DNA of 64,000 bases from Panagrolaimus kolymaensis (lineage: Eukaryota; Nematoda; Chromadorea; Rhabditida; Panagrolaimidae), in assembly GCA_028622995.1 (NCBI GenBank), contig JAJQJQ010000002.1:9300001-9364000 (forward strand). Direction: 5' to 3'. The translations under genes were made by a program, and so were the position numbers. Each line of letters opens with the position of its first letter. Positions within the stretch are counted from its first letter, which is position 1. This document shows, piece by piece, positions 11,642 through 23,656 of the stretch. The notes beneath the pieces were generated by a model. The model ran no database searches. It had not been told where the DNA came from and saw nothing but the letters and a program-made list of their open reading frames with translations.

Positions 11642-12180
11642 AAGTAGCCTTAATAAAATAATCAAGGGGCTTTGCCCCACTCCTTCTGAGCACAGCTGCC
11701 TTGACGCGGCGAAGGAGCTTGATCTGTTTTGTTTAAATTAAAACAAAATAGTAACTAAGAGCTGTGCATTATTAAAAGCAATTACAATTTTTGGTCGCCC
11801 GAAATGGTAAGGATCGAAGCACTAAAAGGATTCATGCAGCTAATATGATAGTAAGGATTCATGGAGTTAATAGCTGGGCAAGGTTTTAATGACAAAATCA
11901 AGTGAAGGATCGGTTAGCTGAAAAAAAGAGGATAGAATACAGAGAAATCTCTGTCTCTATGCAAATTTGCAATTTTCAAGGAAAAAGAAATGAAGAAAAT
12001 CAACGAAAAGAAAATTTAGTTAAAATTTGCATACAACAAGAAATGTTCAATGCATTTTATTTTCAATTTTTTAAGCTGTTCATCATTTTTCTTTTTTTCT
12101 TTCATCATTAATCAACGTTTTTTTTATTCATCATTACTCAACATTTTTTCTTGGTTTGAAATTTTTTGATTGAATTCAAC
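11642..12180. other. Non-coding Helitron interior with hairpins and a possible second 5' end
   Basis: It contains GGGGC..GCCCC (about 11668-11680) and a CTCCTTC/GAAGGAG inverted pair. The segment 11760-11940 is distantly related to 13000-13145, just before the 3' hairpin, as if a degenerate Helitron 3' flank precedes a new 5' end at 11948. No gene is seen. Confidence 0.4.
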
Positions 12181-12842
12181 ATGGACCAAATTTCAAATGT
12201 TGCTTTACTCAAAACAATTCCTAAAGGAAATCGCCGTCAGTAAGTTTTTTAAATTATTTATTTTAACTCAATGTTTTATTTTTTAGTGCTATTGATATTA
12301 TCGCTCGAGTCCTTCGTATTTCAATTGGTGAAAAATTCAAGTTCTTTACATGTTCTGTTCGTGATGAAAATGGTCTTTTGAAGAATTTCTCTGTTAAATG
12401 TTTTACACCGAATTTAAATATAGTTCAAGATGTTCGAAGAGGTGCTATTGTAATGTTTCAACGTTTGTGGAAAAAAAGTGATCGTCGAAGTTCTACAACT
12501 TGGAAACTTGGTGATTTGGATTTGGATTTGGAATTTATCATTTGGGGTAATTCAACTGTTATGATTATGGCAAATCCAGAAGATGGACCAATATCTGATT
12601 TTAACATGATCGTCGGGGCTCTTGATAATATTCAAATAATTGGAATTATAGAACAACTTCCTGAACAAGATGGAGATATTTTCATTATGGTAATTCGTGA
12701 TCCACTTGGTAATTTTGCAGAAATAACATTACATGATGGTTTGGATGTTATTATTGGTGAAACTTGGGTTTTCCATGGGAATGTAAAGATTCAAGATGGT
12801 GTTATTATGGTTGAAGCAAATCATGCTCATCTTGAAGCATAA
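12181..12842 (+). CDS. OB-fold (RPA1-like) single-strand DNA-binding protein carried by the Helitron
   Basis: Two exons (12181-12239 and 12287-12842) give about 204 aa with a clean GTAAG...TTTTTTAG intron. After MDQISNVALLKTIPKGNRR come two beta-rich segments. The first is FKFFTCSVRDENGLLKNFSVK with VRRGAIVMFQR; the second has IQIIGIIEQLPEQDGDIF followed by MVIRDPLGNFAEITL and WVFHGNVKIQDGVIM. The alternation of strands, with G-rich turns and an effector-type DPLGN, fits tandem OB folds as in RPA large-subunit relatives. Helitrons of several eukaryotes carry RPA-like genes. Its position inside the element, with the 3' hairpin 400 bp downstream, supports cargo or accessory status. The fold is called from pattern only. 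Confidence 0.55.
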
Positions 12843-13257
12843 TATTTTTGTAATAAACTGTATTTTATGTAATTTTTGTAATATGTAATAAACAACTAAT
12901 TGAATTAACTTTTTTTACAATATTTATAATTTGAATTTTATATTATTGAATCTAAATGAGTGACGATCTTCTTTTCAGGAAGTATTAACAACTTAATAAC
13001 TAAGCAAGAATCCATCGAACTATTATATCGCGAACGATCCAATCAAATAATATCATGAGAAAGATTGATGAAGCTAATATCAAGAGAAAGATTCAAGGAC
13101 CAAAATAAAGTGAAGCATCTCTTACCTCAAAAATAGAAGATAGGGTCCAAACATAAGATGCGATCAAGATAGAGCACAAAATCGAAATTTTACATAGTAT
13201 TCAAAAAAGAATATGATACAATAATTAAGATATATCCTAATTCATTTTTATTTTCTT

Positions 13258-13287
13258 GGCCGCCCGAAGGGCGGCCTTTATTCCTAG
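13258..13287 (+). terminator. Helitron 3' terminus: hairpin plus CTAG
   Basis: GGCCGCCC (13258-13265), loop GAA, GGGCGGCC (13269-13276), then 7 nt and CTAG (13284-13287), followed by T. The hairpin is conspicuous as the most GC-rich spot in an AT-rich region. This is the standard 3' end that stops rolling-circle transposition. It is a transposition terminator, not a transcription one. Confidence 0.75.
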
Positions 13288-13479
13288 TACGACATTAATT
13301 TTAGCTAGTTAATTTTCATTTTATTGCTTTTTGACATACTTAAAATTTGATAATAATAAACAATGATTTCAAAATCCTTTCTTCCAATTATTTTTCAAAA
13401 TTGTTTCGCTTAATTTCCAAGTACTGTAACTGCCTTTAAAATAATTGTAAAAATGGAAAAACATTTTTAATTAGTTTTT

Positions 13480-13800
13480 TATTTATCTTTTTAAAAGCTT
13501 GCAAAATTTTTTTTTACAACTTCGAAGCATTAGTCATTGGTTGTCATAATTTATGCTATGACGTTAAAAGCACGACAATTAAAAAAATGGGCAAGAAAGC
13601 AATAAAACTACGTTGATTTTTATTTTATTTTTTTGTGACCTTGATTTTTAAAGTTGTCATTAAAAGCTTATCAGAATTTAAAGTTTTTTTTGTAGTTGAT
13701 TTTTTCGATGACTGTAAAAATGGAAAAGTACAAATGTCTAACGAAGAAACACCTAGCTTTGATTTCTGGAATTTTTAAAGGTAAAAAAGATTTAAATTAT
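13480..13800 (+). repeat. Duplicated upstream block, copy B, with exon remnant
   Basis: Counterpart of 1860-2170, including the reading frame KYKCLT...LISGIFKG. The rest of 13288-14007 is AT-rich non-coding sequence without recognisable genes. Downstream of the conserved stretch the frame degenerates into Lys/Asn-rich sequence, so it is treated as a remnant. Confidence 0.5.
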
Positions 13801-14007
13801 CAAAAAGCGAGAATGAATAATATTTTTTTACTTTTTGAAAACCCGAAACAAACGATTTACAAAGATATATTCGTATTCATTTATATTTTACACAGAGAAA
13901 AAAATTAAAAACATTCAAATTTTTATATTATGCAAAATTTATGTTTTTTTGAACTGGATTAAAATCAAGTTCAAACTTTAAATGTTAAAAAATTACAAGA
14001 AATTTTT

Positions 14008-14105
14008 TAAAAATTATTATTGATTATTTTTGTTTTCAAATCTGTGACTTCCTCAACCAGGATACACCGCATGATAAAAATCCCAATAATAAAAACATTG
14101 CAATA
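14008..14105 (-). pseudogene. Frameshifted relic of the fifth TM helix of claudin-like copy 2
   Basis: Just downstream of the stop of the 14159-14893 gene, the minus strand reads LLLGF and then, one base out of frame, MRCILVEEVTDLKTK. This corresponds to the LLLGIFVMICILVGTVADLKS tail of copy 1. Copy 2 has thus lost this tail through an earlier stop and a frameshift. Confidence 0.55.
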
Positions 14106-14158
14106 TTTTGAAAAATCAAAAATATATGAATAAATAGATTTTAAGCATTTGACAAATG

Positions 14159-14893
14159 TTATTTATTTTGTTCTGAAATAATTTCATTGCCATTTTCTTT
14201 GTTAAATAAATCATATTTTTTGATTAACCAAGATATTAAACAAAAAGAAAAAGTCCCAATAAAGAATGAAAATATGATAAAAATTTCGGATAATACTGCT
14301 ATTGTCCATGCTTCACCAGTATTGAGGCCTTTAATTTCAAAAGCAAAGTGCCCTAAAATTTATGATTTTATTATATAAAAGATTTTTTTGTGGTTTTATC
14401 TATCTATAAACATACATTCATGCACCTTGATTAAAGTAAGAATGTTAGCAATCAATTCGAATATTGCTGCAATCAAAACAAAGGATAAAAATGAAATAAA
14501 CAAAATTTTATTATTTTTGTTTGTTTTCTCTTTGCAAGACCACAACATAAATATTGGTAATGTAGCGATGTAAAAAAAAGTTGAAACAAACATTAATCCT
14601 TGAGATGTTTTAAGCCAACATGGCTAAAAAAATTATTTTAAAACTGTAATAAAAAATTACAGTGATACCACTTCGCAGAGCAAATTTGAATCCAATGGTG
14701 TCTGATGATTATTAATCTTGCATCCTGATATTAACCCATAATTGATTGAAGTTGTAAAAGTTTCATCACTTTGAATCCATGAATTTTTAAATAAAGAAAC
14801 ACCTGTTAACATAATTGGAAAGATAAGAGGTACGAACAGTAGAATTATAATAGGTACACTTTCACGTTCATTAAATAAAAAATCCAGATTCAT
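14159..14893 (-). CDS. Claudin-like four-TM protein (copy 2, without the fifth helix)
   Basis: Three exons (14893-14669, 14623-14416, 14352-14159) join in frame to about 208 aa, with the same intron phases as copy 1. It starts MNLDFLFNERESVP, then TM1, then a loop with SWIQ and GLISGC, a PCW, TM2, TM3 and a loop with HFAFEIKGLNTGEAW before TM4. It ends NKENGNEIISEQNK. The protein stops before the acidic linker and fifth TM seen in copy 1. Likely a membrane protein of the claudin/PMP22 type, but the family call is by topology and W..GL..GC only. Confidence 0.55.
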
Positions 14894-15750
14894 AATTTTT
14901 TTTATGACAACAAAAAAGTTTTTTTGAAATATTAAATTGTTGAGTTCACTATCTATCCAAGAAAGTTAAAATACAAAATGACGAATTTTGATTCAAATTC
15001 TAAAAAAATCTTTTTTGCGTCTTTATTTATTTATGAATTGAATGGGAGAGGCGCGCCCATCCTTTTTTTATATGTGCTACGTAACTTATGAATTAGTCAT
15101 TATTTAACTTTCTTGTTAATGTAAACAGAAAAAGATGTAAATATAATAAAAAATATGGTTTTTTTGCATAAATGTGAATAACGGTTATGAAATGTTTTTT
15201 GATTTATTAAAAAGAAAAAAGGAAAAAATGCTAATATTTATTTTAAAAAAATTAACAAAAAACAGGAAGATTTAATTTATCATAAAAGTGGTCTTTGGCG
15301 TTGTGAAAAAATAAAACGTGTTAAATATAAATATAAATAAATTTTGTATTTTTATAGCTTTTGAATAAAAACGATATTTTGGTAATTGCTTCAATAACTT
15401 TAATAAAAAAAATAATAACTCCGAACTTTTAAGCAACAAAAAAAACTGAAATAAAAATATTAATTTTTGTAAGGTTGGGAATTCAACTTTAAAAGAAATT
15501 TATATTGTTCCAAAATATGTAATTATTCTAGTTAGTTGTTTCAAGTAAAAAATATTTAAAATTTCCATACAAAAATGAAAAAAAGGGTAAAAATGCACAA
15601 GGACCAGACAATTAGGTCGCGGGTACGGTTGCTGCAATGGAAAAAAATGCGATAAATTTATTGAAAATGTCTAAAAGAAAGATCTGTTTGATAAAATTAA
15701 ATTACATCACATTAAATAAATATTAATAAAAAACTGAAAAAATTTAGACT
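14894..15750. other. Intergenic region between claudin-like copy 2 and CUB copy 2
   Basis: Mostly AT-rich. About 15080-15180 is a third, partial copy of the upstream block (GAATTAGTCATTATTT). A lone GGCGCGCC palindrome is at about 15051. No counterpart of the short TM gene at 2400-2883 remains here. Confidence 0.4.
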
Positions 15751-18700
15751 TCAAAAAAAAAATTTTGTTAAATAGAAACCAAGAATTATTGTTAGTGCAT
15801 AAAAAAATGTTTGATTTGGCTTTGGCGCTCTGTTGGTTGGTGTTGTTGGGATAACAGTCGATTGGTCAACAAAAATATAAGTAATCAAAAAGCCAGCATT
15901 ATTAGCATTTGTAGGTATTTCAGTGTAAAAAATATCCACATTTCCCGATGAAGTTCTTGTCATACCACCATATGAATCAAATCTAAATTAATAAATTTAC
16001 TTTTACTCTAAAATTTTGTTTATACATACGTTTTATTGCTATTGTTATCTTGAATAAATACTTGACTATTGGAACGAATATCGTTAACGTAGAAATTAAT
16101 GCCTACATTAGAACATTGAAAATTATAAAACCAAAATGAGGAATTGGAAGTTTGTTGAAACCCGTTATAACTTGGTGAAACCATAATTCCTTTTTGGCCT
16201 CCAACACATTTGTCAATAATTATTGGAACTAAAAATTTTAGTATTAAATTAATTCTTTAATTTGTAAATAAATTTTTTACTTCCTCCAGTAGAATTAACT
16301 TTCAAAGTTACTGTCGTGGATGGAGGAATAATAACACTTAAAGCTGGCGTATTAATGTGAAAATTTTGCCATAATCCAATTTCACTTGCGCTAAAAATTT
16401 AAAAAATTTGTCAAATTATTAATTGTCTTATGTATATTAAGCGTTAAAAATAACCTAATATTAACAATGGTTTTTTGATTAATCGTACTCATAAGTGCAA
16501 TATTGTTTTGCGATGAAAAATCAATAGTTTGAATGTTAATATTTGGCCAAGGTAAATTTGAAGATAAAATTATCATTTCGCAAGAACCTGAAGAATCCGA
16601 TGATGAAGTAAACGTCGGAGAAGCGGTGTCAAGGGAAAATACATTTGACGTTGTGCAATGACTTGATTGGGCTGAAAATTTAGTATTTACTGATGGATTT
16701 TGTAAACAATGAATTTCTTACCTTTTGAAAGTCGAAAAAGTAATGTAGCCGAAGTGGCTTGAGTGTTTCCATTATTATATAATGTAAAGCAACCCGATGA
16801 AGATGTCATATTTTTGAAAAAACTAAAATTATTTTTAATTATAAAATTTATTAAATTTTTCAGGTTTTAAGTTACTTCTTAATTATATTATTAAAACTTT
16901 GTGAATCATATAATTGATATTTTGAAAAATCCACATTGCTACCAACAAATAGTTCTAATTTATCTATGTGGGAAGCACAGATCGTCATGGCTTGATAGGG
17001 GTTAAGATTATCTAACCAAAGAACATAAGATGGGGAGGAATATGAATCCAATGTGATATTAAGAGCTTCATTTAAAGTATATTGAATTAGAAAACCTTCG
17101 TCTTTATTAAAGTATAATTGAAAATTTTCCGAAAGTACTTTAAATGAAGCGTTTTTAGAAAAACTAAAAATATTTAAAAATGGATTATGTATATTTGGCA
17201 AAAATAAACGACAAAGTTAAGATGAAAAAAAATAGGTATTGCAAAACGCTTAAAATGAAATTGACTTGCATTATGATTTGTAAATAATAAAAAAATAAAA
17301 AAACTTACTCATAGGTTTTGTTATCAATTTTTAAATAAACATCGCTATCCTTTAATAACTCAATAACTTTAAATGTTAGTGTTTTTTCGACAAAATAATT
17401 GGATTGATAAAGCGAATAATATGGAAACGTTGGAAATCCAGTATATCTTGGTGAAACAAATATACCTTTTTGATAACCGCTACCACGTATAAGTCCAACT
17501 TAAATTTTTTACATACATCTATTTTTAAAAAAAAAAAAAGCATTATATGTTTCTTTTACCTTGATTACTGGATATATTAAAATCAGCATTACCAAAAACT
17601 TTAAGGCTTATAGCGGCTGCATAAATAACAACATTTTTCCATACTGCAGAATCTTTGGCGCTGAAATAAAGAATAATAATTTATTAATGTTTTATTTATT
17701 TTTAAATATACTTGGTTTCAAAAAGTTTTCGATGATTAACTGAGCTTTGAACATTAATGTAAGCAGTATCATCTTGTGCATTTATTGATAATATGTCTAT
17801 TGCAGTTTGAGAATTAAGGACTATTACTTCGCATGTTTTACCATTAGTTGGTGAAACACTGAAAGTAATTGGAGGTTTTGGATATTTGGGAGTTTGAAAA
17901 ACATTAGCTACTCCACTACAATTTTGACTTTGTTTTTGTTTCATTCGAAATAATAATGTTGTACTTGGTTGACTGCCATAAACAATATTCACAACTGTAA
18001 AACATTTGGAAGTTGACATAATGGATCGAGGTATCACACCTTCTCGTGGAGTTGTAAGATTATTGGAATCCAATCTAAAATTAAATTTTGTTATTTTAGG
18101 AATTCACAAAACCAAGAATTAACATACGATCCAACATAATTATACTGACTGCTTGAATCATATAAATCATAACAAAATAAAAAATCTCCATATGAAACAA
18201 ATAATTCCAAATCATCTCCGCTACAGACGGTTAAAGCTTGATTATACATTAAATCATCCAACCAAAAAACATGATAAAGTTTATCATTGCTTAAAGTAAC
18301 ATTTATTGTTGACGGAGCAAGTGTTGTAGTGGAAGGCGTAGTGGATGTTGGTGTCACCGTACTTATTGGCTTAATTATTGGTCCAATACTGTAATTAATG
18401 AGAAAGCCGCTTGATTTTGGATATTTTTCATTGTAGTATAAAGTAAATTCGGTGCCATTGATAGATAAGTTTGAGTTTGTTGTTAGCCTAAAAAAATAAT
18501 TTGCATCCCAAATATTAAATATTTATAATTACGTTAAATTGCTATTATTATAATCGCTTGAAATTACGACTGTTGAATTTACATCCAAGCTTGCAACTTT
18601 CAAATTCATCGTGTAAAGGTTATCATACTGAGTGTTTATTAAATAAGCCGCAACAGTAGAATTTAGACTTTCTTTATATCCTCCATAACTCGGTGATGCA

Positions 18701-21499
18701 AATATTCCATCTGTTTTTCCACTAACTGTTAAAGTTGAAGAACGCGAATACGCTGCCGTTAAAGATATGGAATTTGATGGTGGTATAATAACATTTAATG
18801 CTGGTGTATAAATTTTTAATACATCCAAATTTGTGTTTTCGCTAAAAAAATAATAAGTTTTCTTTGCTTAAAAATAGGAAAATGATTACTCAAAATCCAA
18901 ATATTTCTTTTGATTAATTGCGCTACTAAGCGTATAAGTTTCATTTGAAGAAACGGTAATATCACTAAGTGAAATTATAGGTGATGAATTTTTATGATAA
19001 CCATAAGTTCTGGCAAGTATAGTTGTTTTACAATATCCTGTACTATTTGCTTCCATAGATAAGTCATTTCCATTTTCTTCTGCAGTAAAAACATTTTCTG
19101 ATAAACAATTTTTCATGTCTTCTATAAAAATTAAGGTAAGTATTGTATATTAAATATATAAAATATGGAAAGATAACCATTTTTCATTCTAAAAAATACA
19201 GCCCCATACGCCTCATAAGAATCCGATGTTTTATAAATTGTGAAACAGCTAGAGGAAGATGAAATATGTTGAGGAACTATGTAATTATCAGATACTATTT
19301 TAGGAGAATCAAGTCTATAAAAATATGTGAGATCAACAAAAACTTTTTCTAAACTTACGTTCCAACAAAAGATTCCATTATTTTGGAATCATATAAGCTA
19401 TAGTATTCCAAATAATAAGTATCTGAAACAAAGAGTTCCAAAGTATCATTCCCATTTATGCAAACTGTGTAAGCATCATTTCCATCCATATCGGGAAGCC
19501 AAAGAATATGAGATGGAGAAGTTGAGTTTAGAAAAAGAGGGGAAAGAAAATTTGGTGTTTGAGAATGTTTAGCGTAAATTTTCCAAGATCCGCCGCCATA
19601 AATTGGGACGGATTGACTTTGTGAGTAAAAACTTAAAGTAACATTATCAGTCGGTGACATCACAAAGGTTTCAAATGATGTAACACTATAACTCTAAGTT
19701 TATTAAAAATACATTAATATCTTTAAAAACATACTTATCTAAAAGTATATTATTGACAAAAAGTGAAATATAATCTTTTTCATTTAGATTTATACTATAT
19801 AATGAATAAATCGAAAAATAGTTACTTGAGCAAGCTGTATTTTGTTTGATCTAAAATTTGGGATGTTACAAATATATATTTATATACTATTTTTTTTACG
19901 TGAAAGTTGCATTGTAGATTACTGCAATAGTACTCAGTATTTGATAAAGCAGTAATACCAATGGTTCCATTGCAAGGAATAATAATTTCTGATGGAGCAC
20001 ATTCACATTCTGTAAAAAATAATAAGAAAGTTGCTTGCTAAAAAAGCGCAACTAACTCAAAGATTGAAGCATTAAACTAAAACCGGCTCCTTGAATATTT
20101 CCATCCGATTGAAACTGAACAATCGTACCATTAGCGCTAGTTGTTAACAAATGGTTATCCCGATCATTTACGGCAACTTGATTCAATCCTTTTTCCAAAA
20201 TAACTGTGTCAGCGTTATTTTCAATCCAAAAGTTTAAAGCATAAACTAATATCTCATAGCCTGCAGGAATATTTACGGTATAAAAACATTGCTAAATTTT
20301 ATTATTTAAATTAAGAAATTAAAGCAATGACAATCTTACGTCAAAAGATGTATATCCATTATTTAAGTCGATATTGGTTACTGTAACAAAATCTGTGGTG
20401 GCCGTTAATGAATTACATTGATTGTCGGGATATGTATTAATTTTAATAACAGAAGAAACAAAGGCAAATAGATTTGTTGTACCATGACCGTAAATGCCAT
20501 TAAACTTGAGTTCAAATACACCACTTTGGCTACCATAATTTTTAACTATAGGGTAAACTGAATTGGGGGCATCGGTGAAGCTTAAAAAATAAAAATTTTT
20601 TAAAATATTACGATGACAACGTCATAAGACTTACGTATCAAGTACGGTTCCATCAGTTTTAATTTGTAATAAATCACCATAGGTAAAAGTTTTAAGTAGT
20701 TTAACAACTAATTTTAGACTCTGGTTTGAGGTAATACTAAACTTCCATGTGCAATTAAAATATTGATAGTCTCCAATTAAAGTTGTAATGGGAATAATTT
20801 TGTTTTCTTCCAATTTTATCGTTTGATTTCCAAAAGGACAAACGTCCATGGTGGAGGTTGCTAAAAAAAGAAGATTTGAATTTCAGTGTTTTTTCCTTTT
20901 TATATGAAATCTAATAATTACACAATGACAAAACAGCGGCTTCATATGCAACCCAGTCTGTTGAGCTTCGGTCACCAAATTGAAATTGAAAAATGTTCGA
21001 TTTTGGAAAAAAGTTAACAAACTCAGAATATGAATCAAAATCGCTGAAAATTTAATATAATTGTTATCTGGTCTATTCAGCCCGGTGTCTCTTGCTATAA
21101 ATATTCTTACTAAAAATCTTCTTGATATCCTGAGCTATCAGACAAAATAAATTTTGGTACCATTCCATTATACATGATAAACCAAAGCTGTGAATTTGCT
21201 TCTTTCTAAAAATTCCACTTTTAGAAAATTAAATCAATAAAAGATTAAAAGTATAAATTTTATACCGCTTGAAACTTTGCATTACACACAATTGGGTTTG
21301 AAGTACTTCCATTTAACATTGTTTTTGGAAAATCAGGCGAACGAAAATAAAGTATCGTATTTTGGAAGACATTGTAAGTGTTGGAAATGCTTGAATTTGA
21401 ACAAGTAGCAACATCATAAGTCAAATCTCCGAAACAAAGACTTAAAAAATTTACAACGAAAAAGAAAAAAAACATTTTGTTTGTAGCCTCTTTTCTCAT
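15751..21499 (-). CDS. Large secreted CUB-like protein, probably GPI-anchored (copy 2)
   Basis: Twenty-two exons matching copy 1 one for one, with equal phases and a total length divisible by three (about 1514 aa). Main boundaries: 21499-21266, 21205-21111, 21043-20922, 20860-20635, 20580-20340, 20291-20057, 20009-19900, 19850-19735, 19685-19359, 19314-19178, 19121-18890, 18841-18533, 18487-18128, 18074-17712, 17660-17560, 17498-17309, 17163-16876, 16822-16722, 16671-16455, 16390-16281, 16228-16030, 15982-15751. The signal peptide ends near LCFGDL. The start at 21499 is chosen because MRKEATNK aligns with MRKAIKNT of copy 1. Three LWL..L...YDS units are kept, the Thr-rich linker is short, and the C-terminus is a hydrophobic GPI-type tail. 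Apparently intact and diverging from copy 1. Confidence 0.7.
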
Positions 21500-22320
21500 T
21501 TTGTAGCCAAAAAAGTGAAACAATGAAAAGAAGCCCAAATTTTTTTTTATTTATAAGATAAAAATTAGGTGTGGCGTCATCTTTAAATTGGACACAAAAA
21601 AACATGCTTTAACTCCTATGCTGTGCTTTTTGCAGATTTTTTGTTGACTACTAATTATAATCAAATTATTATGCTATGATAAGGGACAAAGAAAAAAAGA
21701 GGAAAAGTAAGAGACCTCATGAGTCCAACATTTCTTCTAATAAATTTTCCCAGGAAAAAAATCAAATCATATGACTCAATCATTAGATATGTTTAAAATT
21801 TTACAGATAAGAAAGAAAGATTTCAAAGGCCAAATTTCCTTATATTATTTGTTTATGTATCTTAAAAATTAATTTGCTAATATGGAAAATACATATTTTT
21901 ATTTTTTTGTGGCGAAAAATTAATGTTTCAAAAATTAAATAATTATTTTATTTTTTTAATTACAAAACAAGAAAAATAAAAACAAAGAAATTTGTTTATG
22001 TACAAACAAAATAATTTATTATATTTTTATGATATCAGAATCATTACAGCCATTAATTTTTTTTAAATCTCTTCTTTTTGTTTTTAATATTTTAAACCAA
22101 AACCAAAAAGTTTAAACTTTTTTTTGACGTTCCAATGCTTTTTTTCTATAATTTTTTTTTGTTGTTGTCTCGTTTTGAAAGTTTGCCATCCATTAGCTAC
22201 TAGGACATTTTTTTTTGTTATTTTCCCTTTCTAGATTTTTCTTAAATTCAATGAATTTTTAAACGACGTTTAATAATATAAAATTGAAAAAAGCACTTAA
22301 AATTTAAATAAACCATTGTT
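21500..22320. other. Upstream region of CUB copy 2; otherwise empty
   Basis: 21500-21700 is the CUB upstream block shared with 8740-8960 and 9690-9960. The remainder is A/T homopolymer-rich sequence without gene-like ORFs. Confidence 0.4.
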
Positions 22321-22326
22321 AAAACT

Positions 22327-22344
22327 TTGATACTTAAGAAATTT
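22327..22344 (+). promoter_or_regulatory. Shared motif TTGATACTTAAGAAATTT upstream of a Cys-rich gene
   Basis: It lies 61 nt upstream of the ATG. Near-identical copies precede the other three Cys-rich secreted genes at similar distances (35545, 42478, 44324). Probably a core-promoter or common-regulation element; it contains a GATA core. Confidence 0.5.
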
Positions 22345-22387
22345 CAATTTTCCTAATAACATCATTTTCTTTCCCAAAAAAGATAAA

Positions 22388-22676
22388 ATGAAACTTGTTG
22401 TCTTTTTCATTTTTGCTATTATTTTTATTGTCTCATCTTTCGGGTGTTTGACCGATGATGATTGCAAACCAGGAACTATGTGTGTTAATGGCGAATGTCA
22501 TGTAAGTTTTTTACTGAAAAAAAAAATTAAAACGAAAATAATATACACCAAAATTTTAGCCATTCTTAAAAAAATCCCAACAAGTTTCTGAATGCAGAAA
22601 AGACGCAGATTGTCCGAAACGTCCAGGATTCTGTTATCGTTGCGTAAATGATAAATGCGAGAATTTCTGTCATTAA
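22388..22676 (+). CDS. Small secreted Cys-rich peptide
   Basis: Two exons (22388-22501 and 22560-22676) in phase 0 give 76 aa. A strong signal peptide (MKLVVFFIFAIIFIVSSFG) is followed by CLTDDDCKPGTMCVNGEC, then CRKDADCP, FCYRC and NDKCENFC. Two C..D.DC modules suggest a small disulphide-rich secreted protein of the EB/WAP-like spacing class, without a firm family match. It shares signal peptide style and upstream motif with genes at 35.6, 42.5 and 44.4 kb. An effector or antimicrobial role is speculative. Confidence 0.7.
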
Positions 22677-23240
22677 TAATAATGTTGCTAATAATTTTGT
22701 AAAATAATAAAGCAAAATGTTATTTGAAAAATAAATTTATAATAAACCACCATCGTCAAAAAACATTTTTTTAAAGGAAAGAAAAATTTGTTCTAAAATT
22801 AAATTTTCACTAAATATTTAAAAACAAACAAAAACAAAGATAAAAAAATGAAATCATGAACTTTATTTATTTGCTAAAATTTTTCTTTTCTTCGTTTTAT
22901 CGAAGTGAATTAATTATTTTCATAATTTGTTTGTTTAATTTGATTTTTAGCCAAAACTAAAGCCATTGACTCTTCCGTGAACTCTTAGTATGGAGGATTC
23001 TTTCTACTAAATCGCTGGCCACACGCAGCCAAATATCTCTGCCCGCGCAAGATACTTAAGCTGACCTGATTCAATCAATTTTGGCATAAATTGTCTCCTT
23101 TCGTTCCCTTCCAATCAACCATAGTTTTTTATTTTTTGATGCAAAAACTCTCTCTCTCTTCTCTTTTTGATTTTTAGTAAAATTATTTATAAATTTTTTT
23201 TACTAAACATTTTGTTATTCAGTTAATTTTTGACTTTCTG
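22677..23240. other. Intergenic, no gene seen
   Basis: AT-rich spacer. A slightly GC-richer stretch near 22980-23080 has no convincing ORF or RNA structure. Confidence 0.35.
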
Positions 23241-23656
23241 TTTGTGGTATCGTGATAAATTTATAATTAATAACTTTTTATTGTCGAGAAACTCAAGCCT
23301 TTCGAGCTTCATTTAAAAATATACAATTTTTTCTTTTCTTTCTTTTTTGTACTTTGTATTATTTTTTCTTCTGGTGAAATAGAAGGAACTTTTCTTTCAT
23401 ATATAAAGCAAGCGTTTCAAAAAAAGCCATATTTTGTAATTCGCGCTCACTTTCTTATGATTGATTTATATATATTTTTGTTAGATTTTTAATAATTTTA
23501 AATTTATAATTTATTTCGAGATCATTTTTTCTCCCGCGTTTTATTGTTTGTCTAATTACTCAAAGTTTGAGGATCAATAAAGAATCCAAACTCCATCTTT
23601 TCATTTTTCTTATTAACATTTTTTTCAGTTAAATTTTAAATCAGAAATAATTTGAA
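23241..23656 (+). repeat. Upstream part of the F-box tandem unit, copy 1
   Basis: Related to 24840-25247 with shared AAGCCTTTCGAGCT, TTTGTACTTTGTATTATTTTTTC and GAATCCAAACTCCATCTTTT. It ends in TTATTAACATTTTTTTCAG (23628), an acceptor upstream of the ATG that could be a 5' UTR or spliced-leader site. Spacing between the two units is about 1.59 kb. Confidence 0.65.

Larger units (their letters stand above)
9971..13287 (+). mobile_element. Helitron-type element(s) carrying a truncated Rep ORF and an OB-fold gene
   Basis: The right end has Helitron hallmarks: an 8-bp GC-rich hairpin, 7 nt, then CTAG followed by a T (13258-13288). Inside is a Helitron-like N-terminal ORF (10385-11641) and an RPA-like OB-fold gene (12181-12842). 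The left end is uncertain. TTCTATGCAAATTTGC-type sequence occurs at 10006 and again at about 11955 (the second preceded by A|TCTCTGTC at 11947/11948). This suggests either two elements in tandem, or a second element 11948-13287 nested in the first. The string TTCCTAGTA occurs at both 9971-9979 and 13281-13289. Confidence 0.65.
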
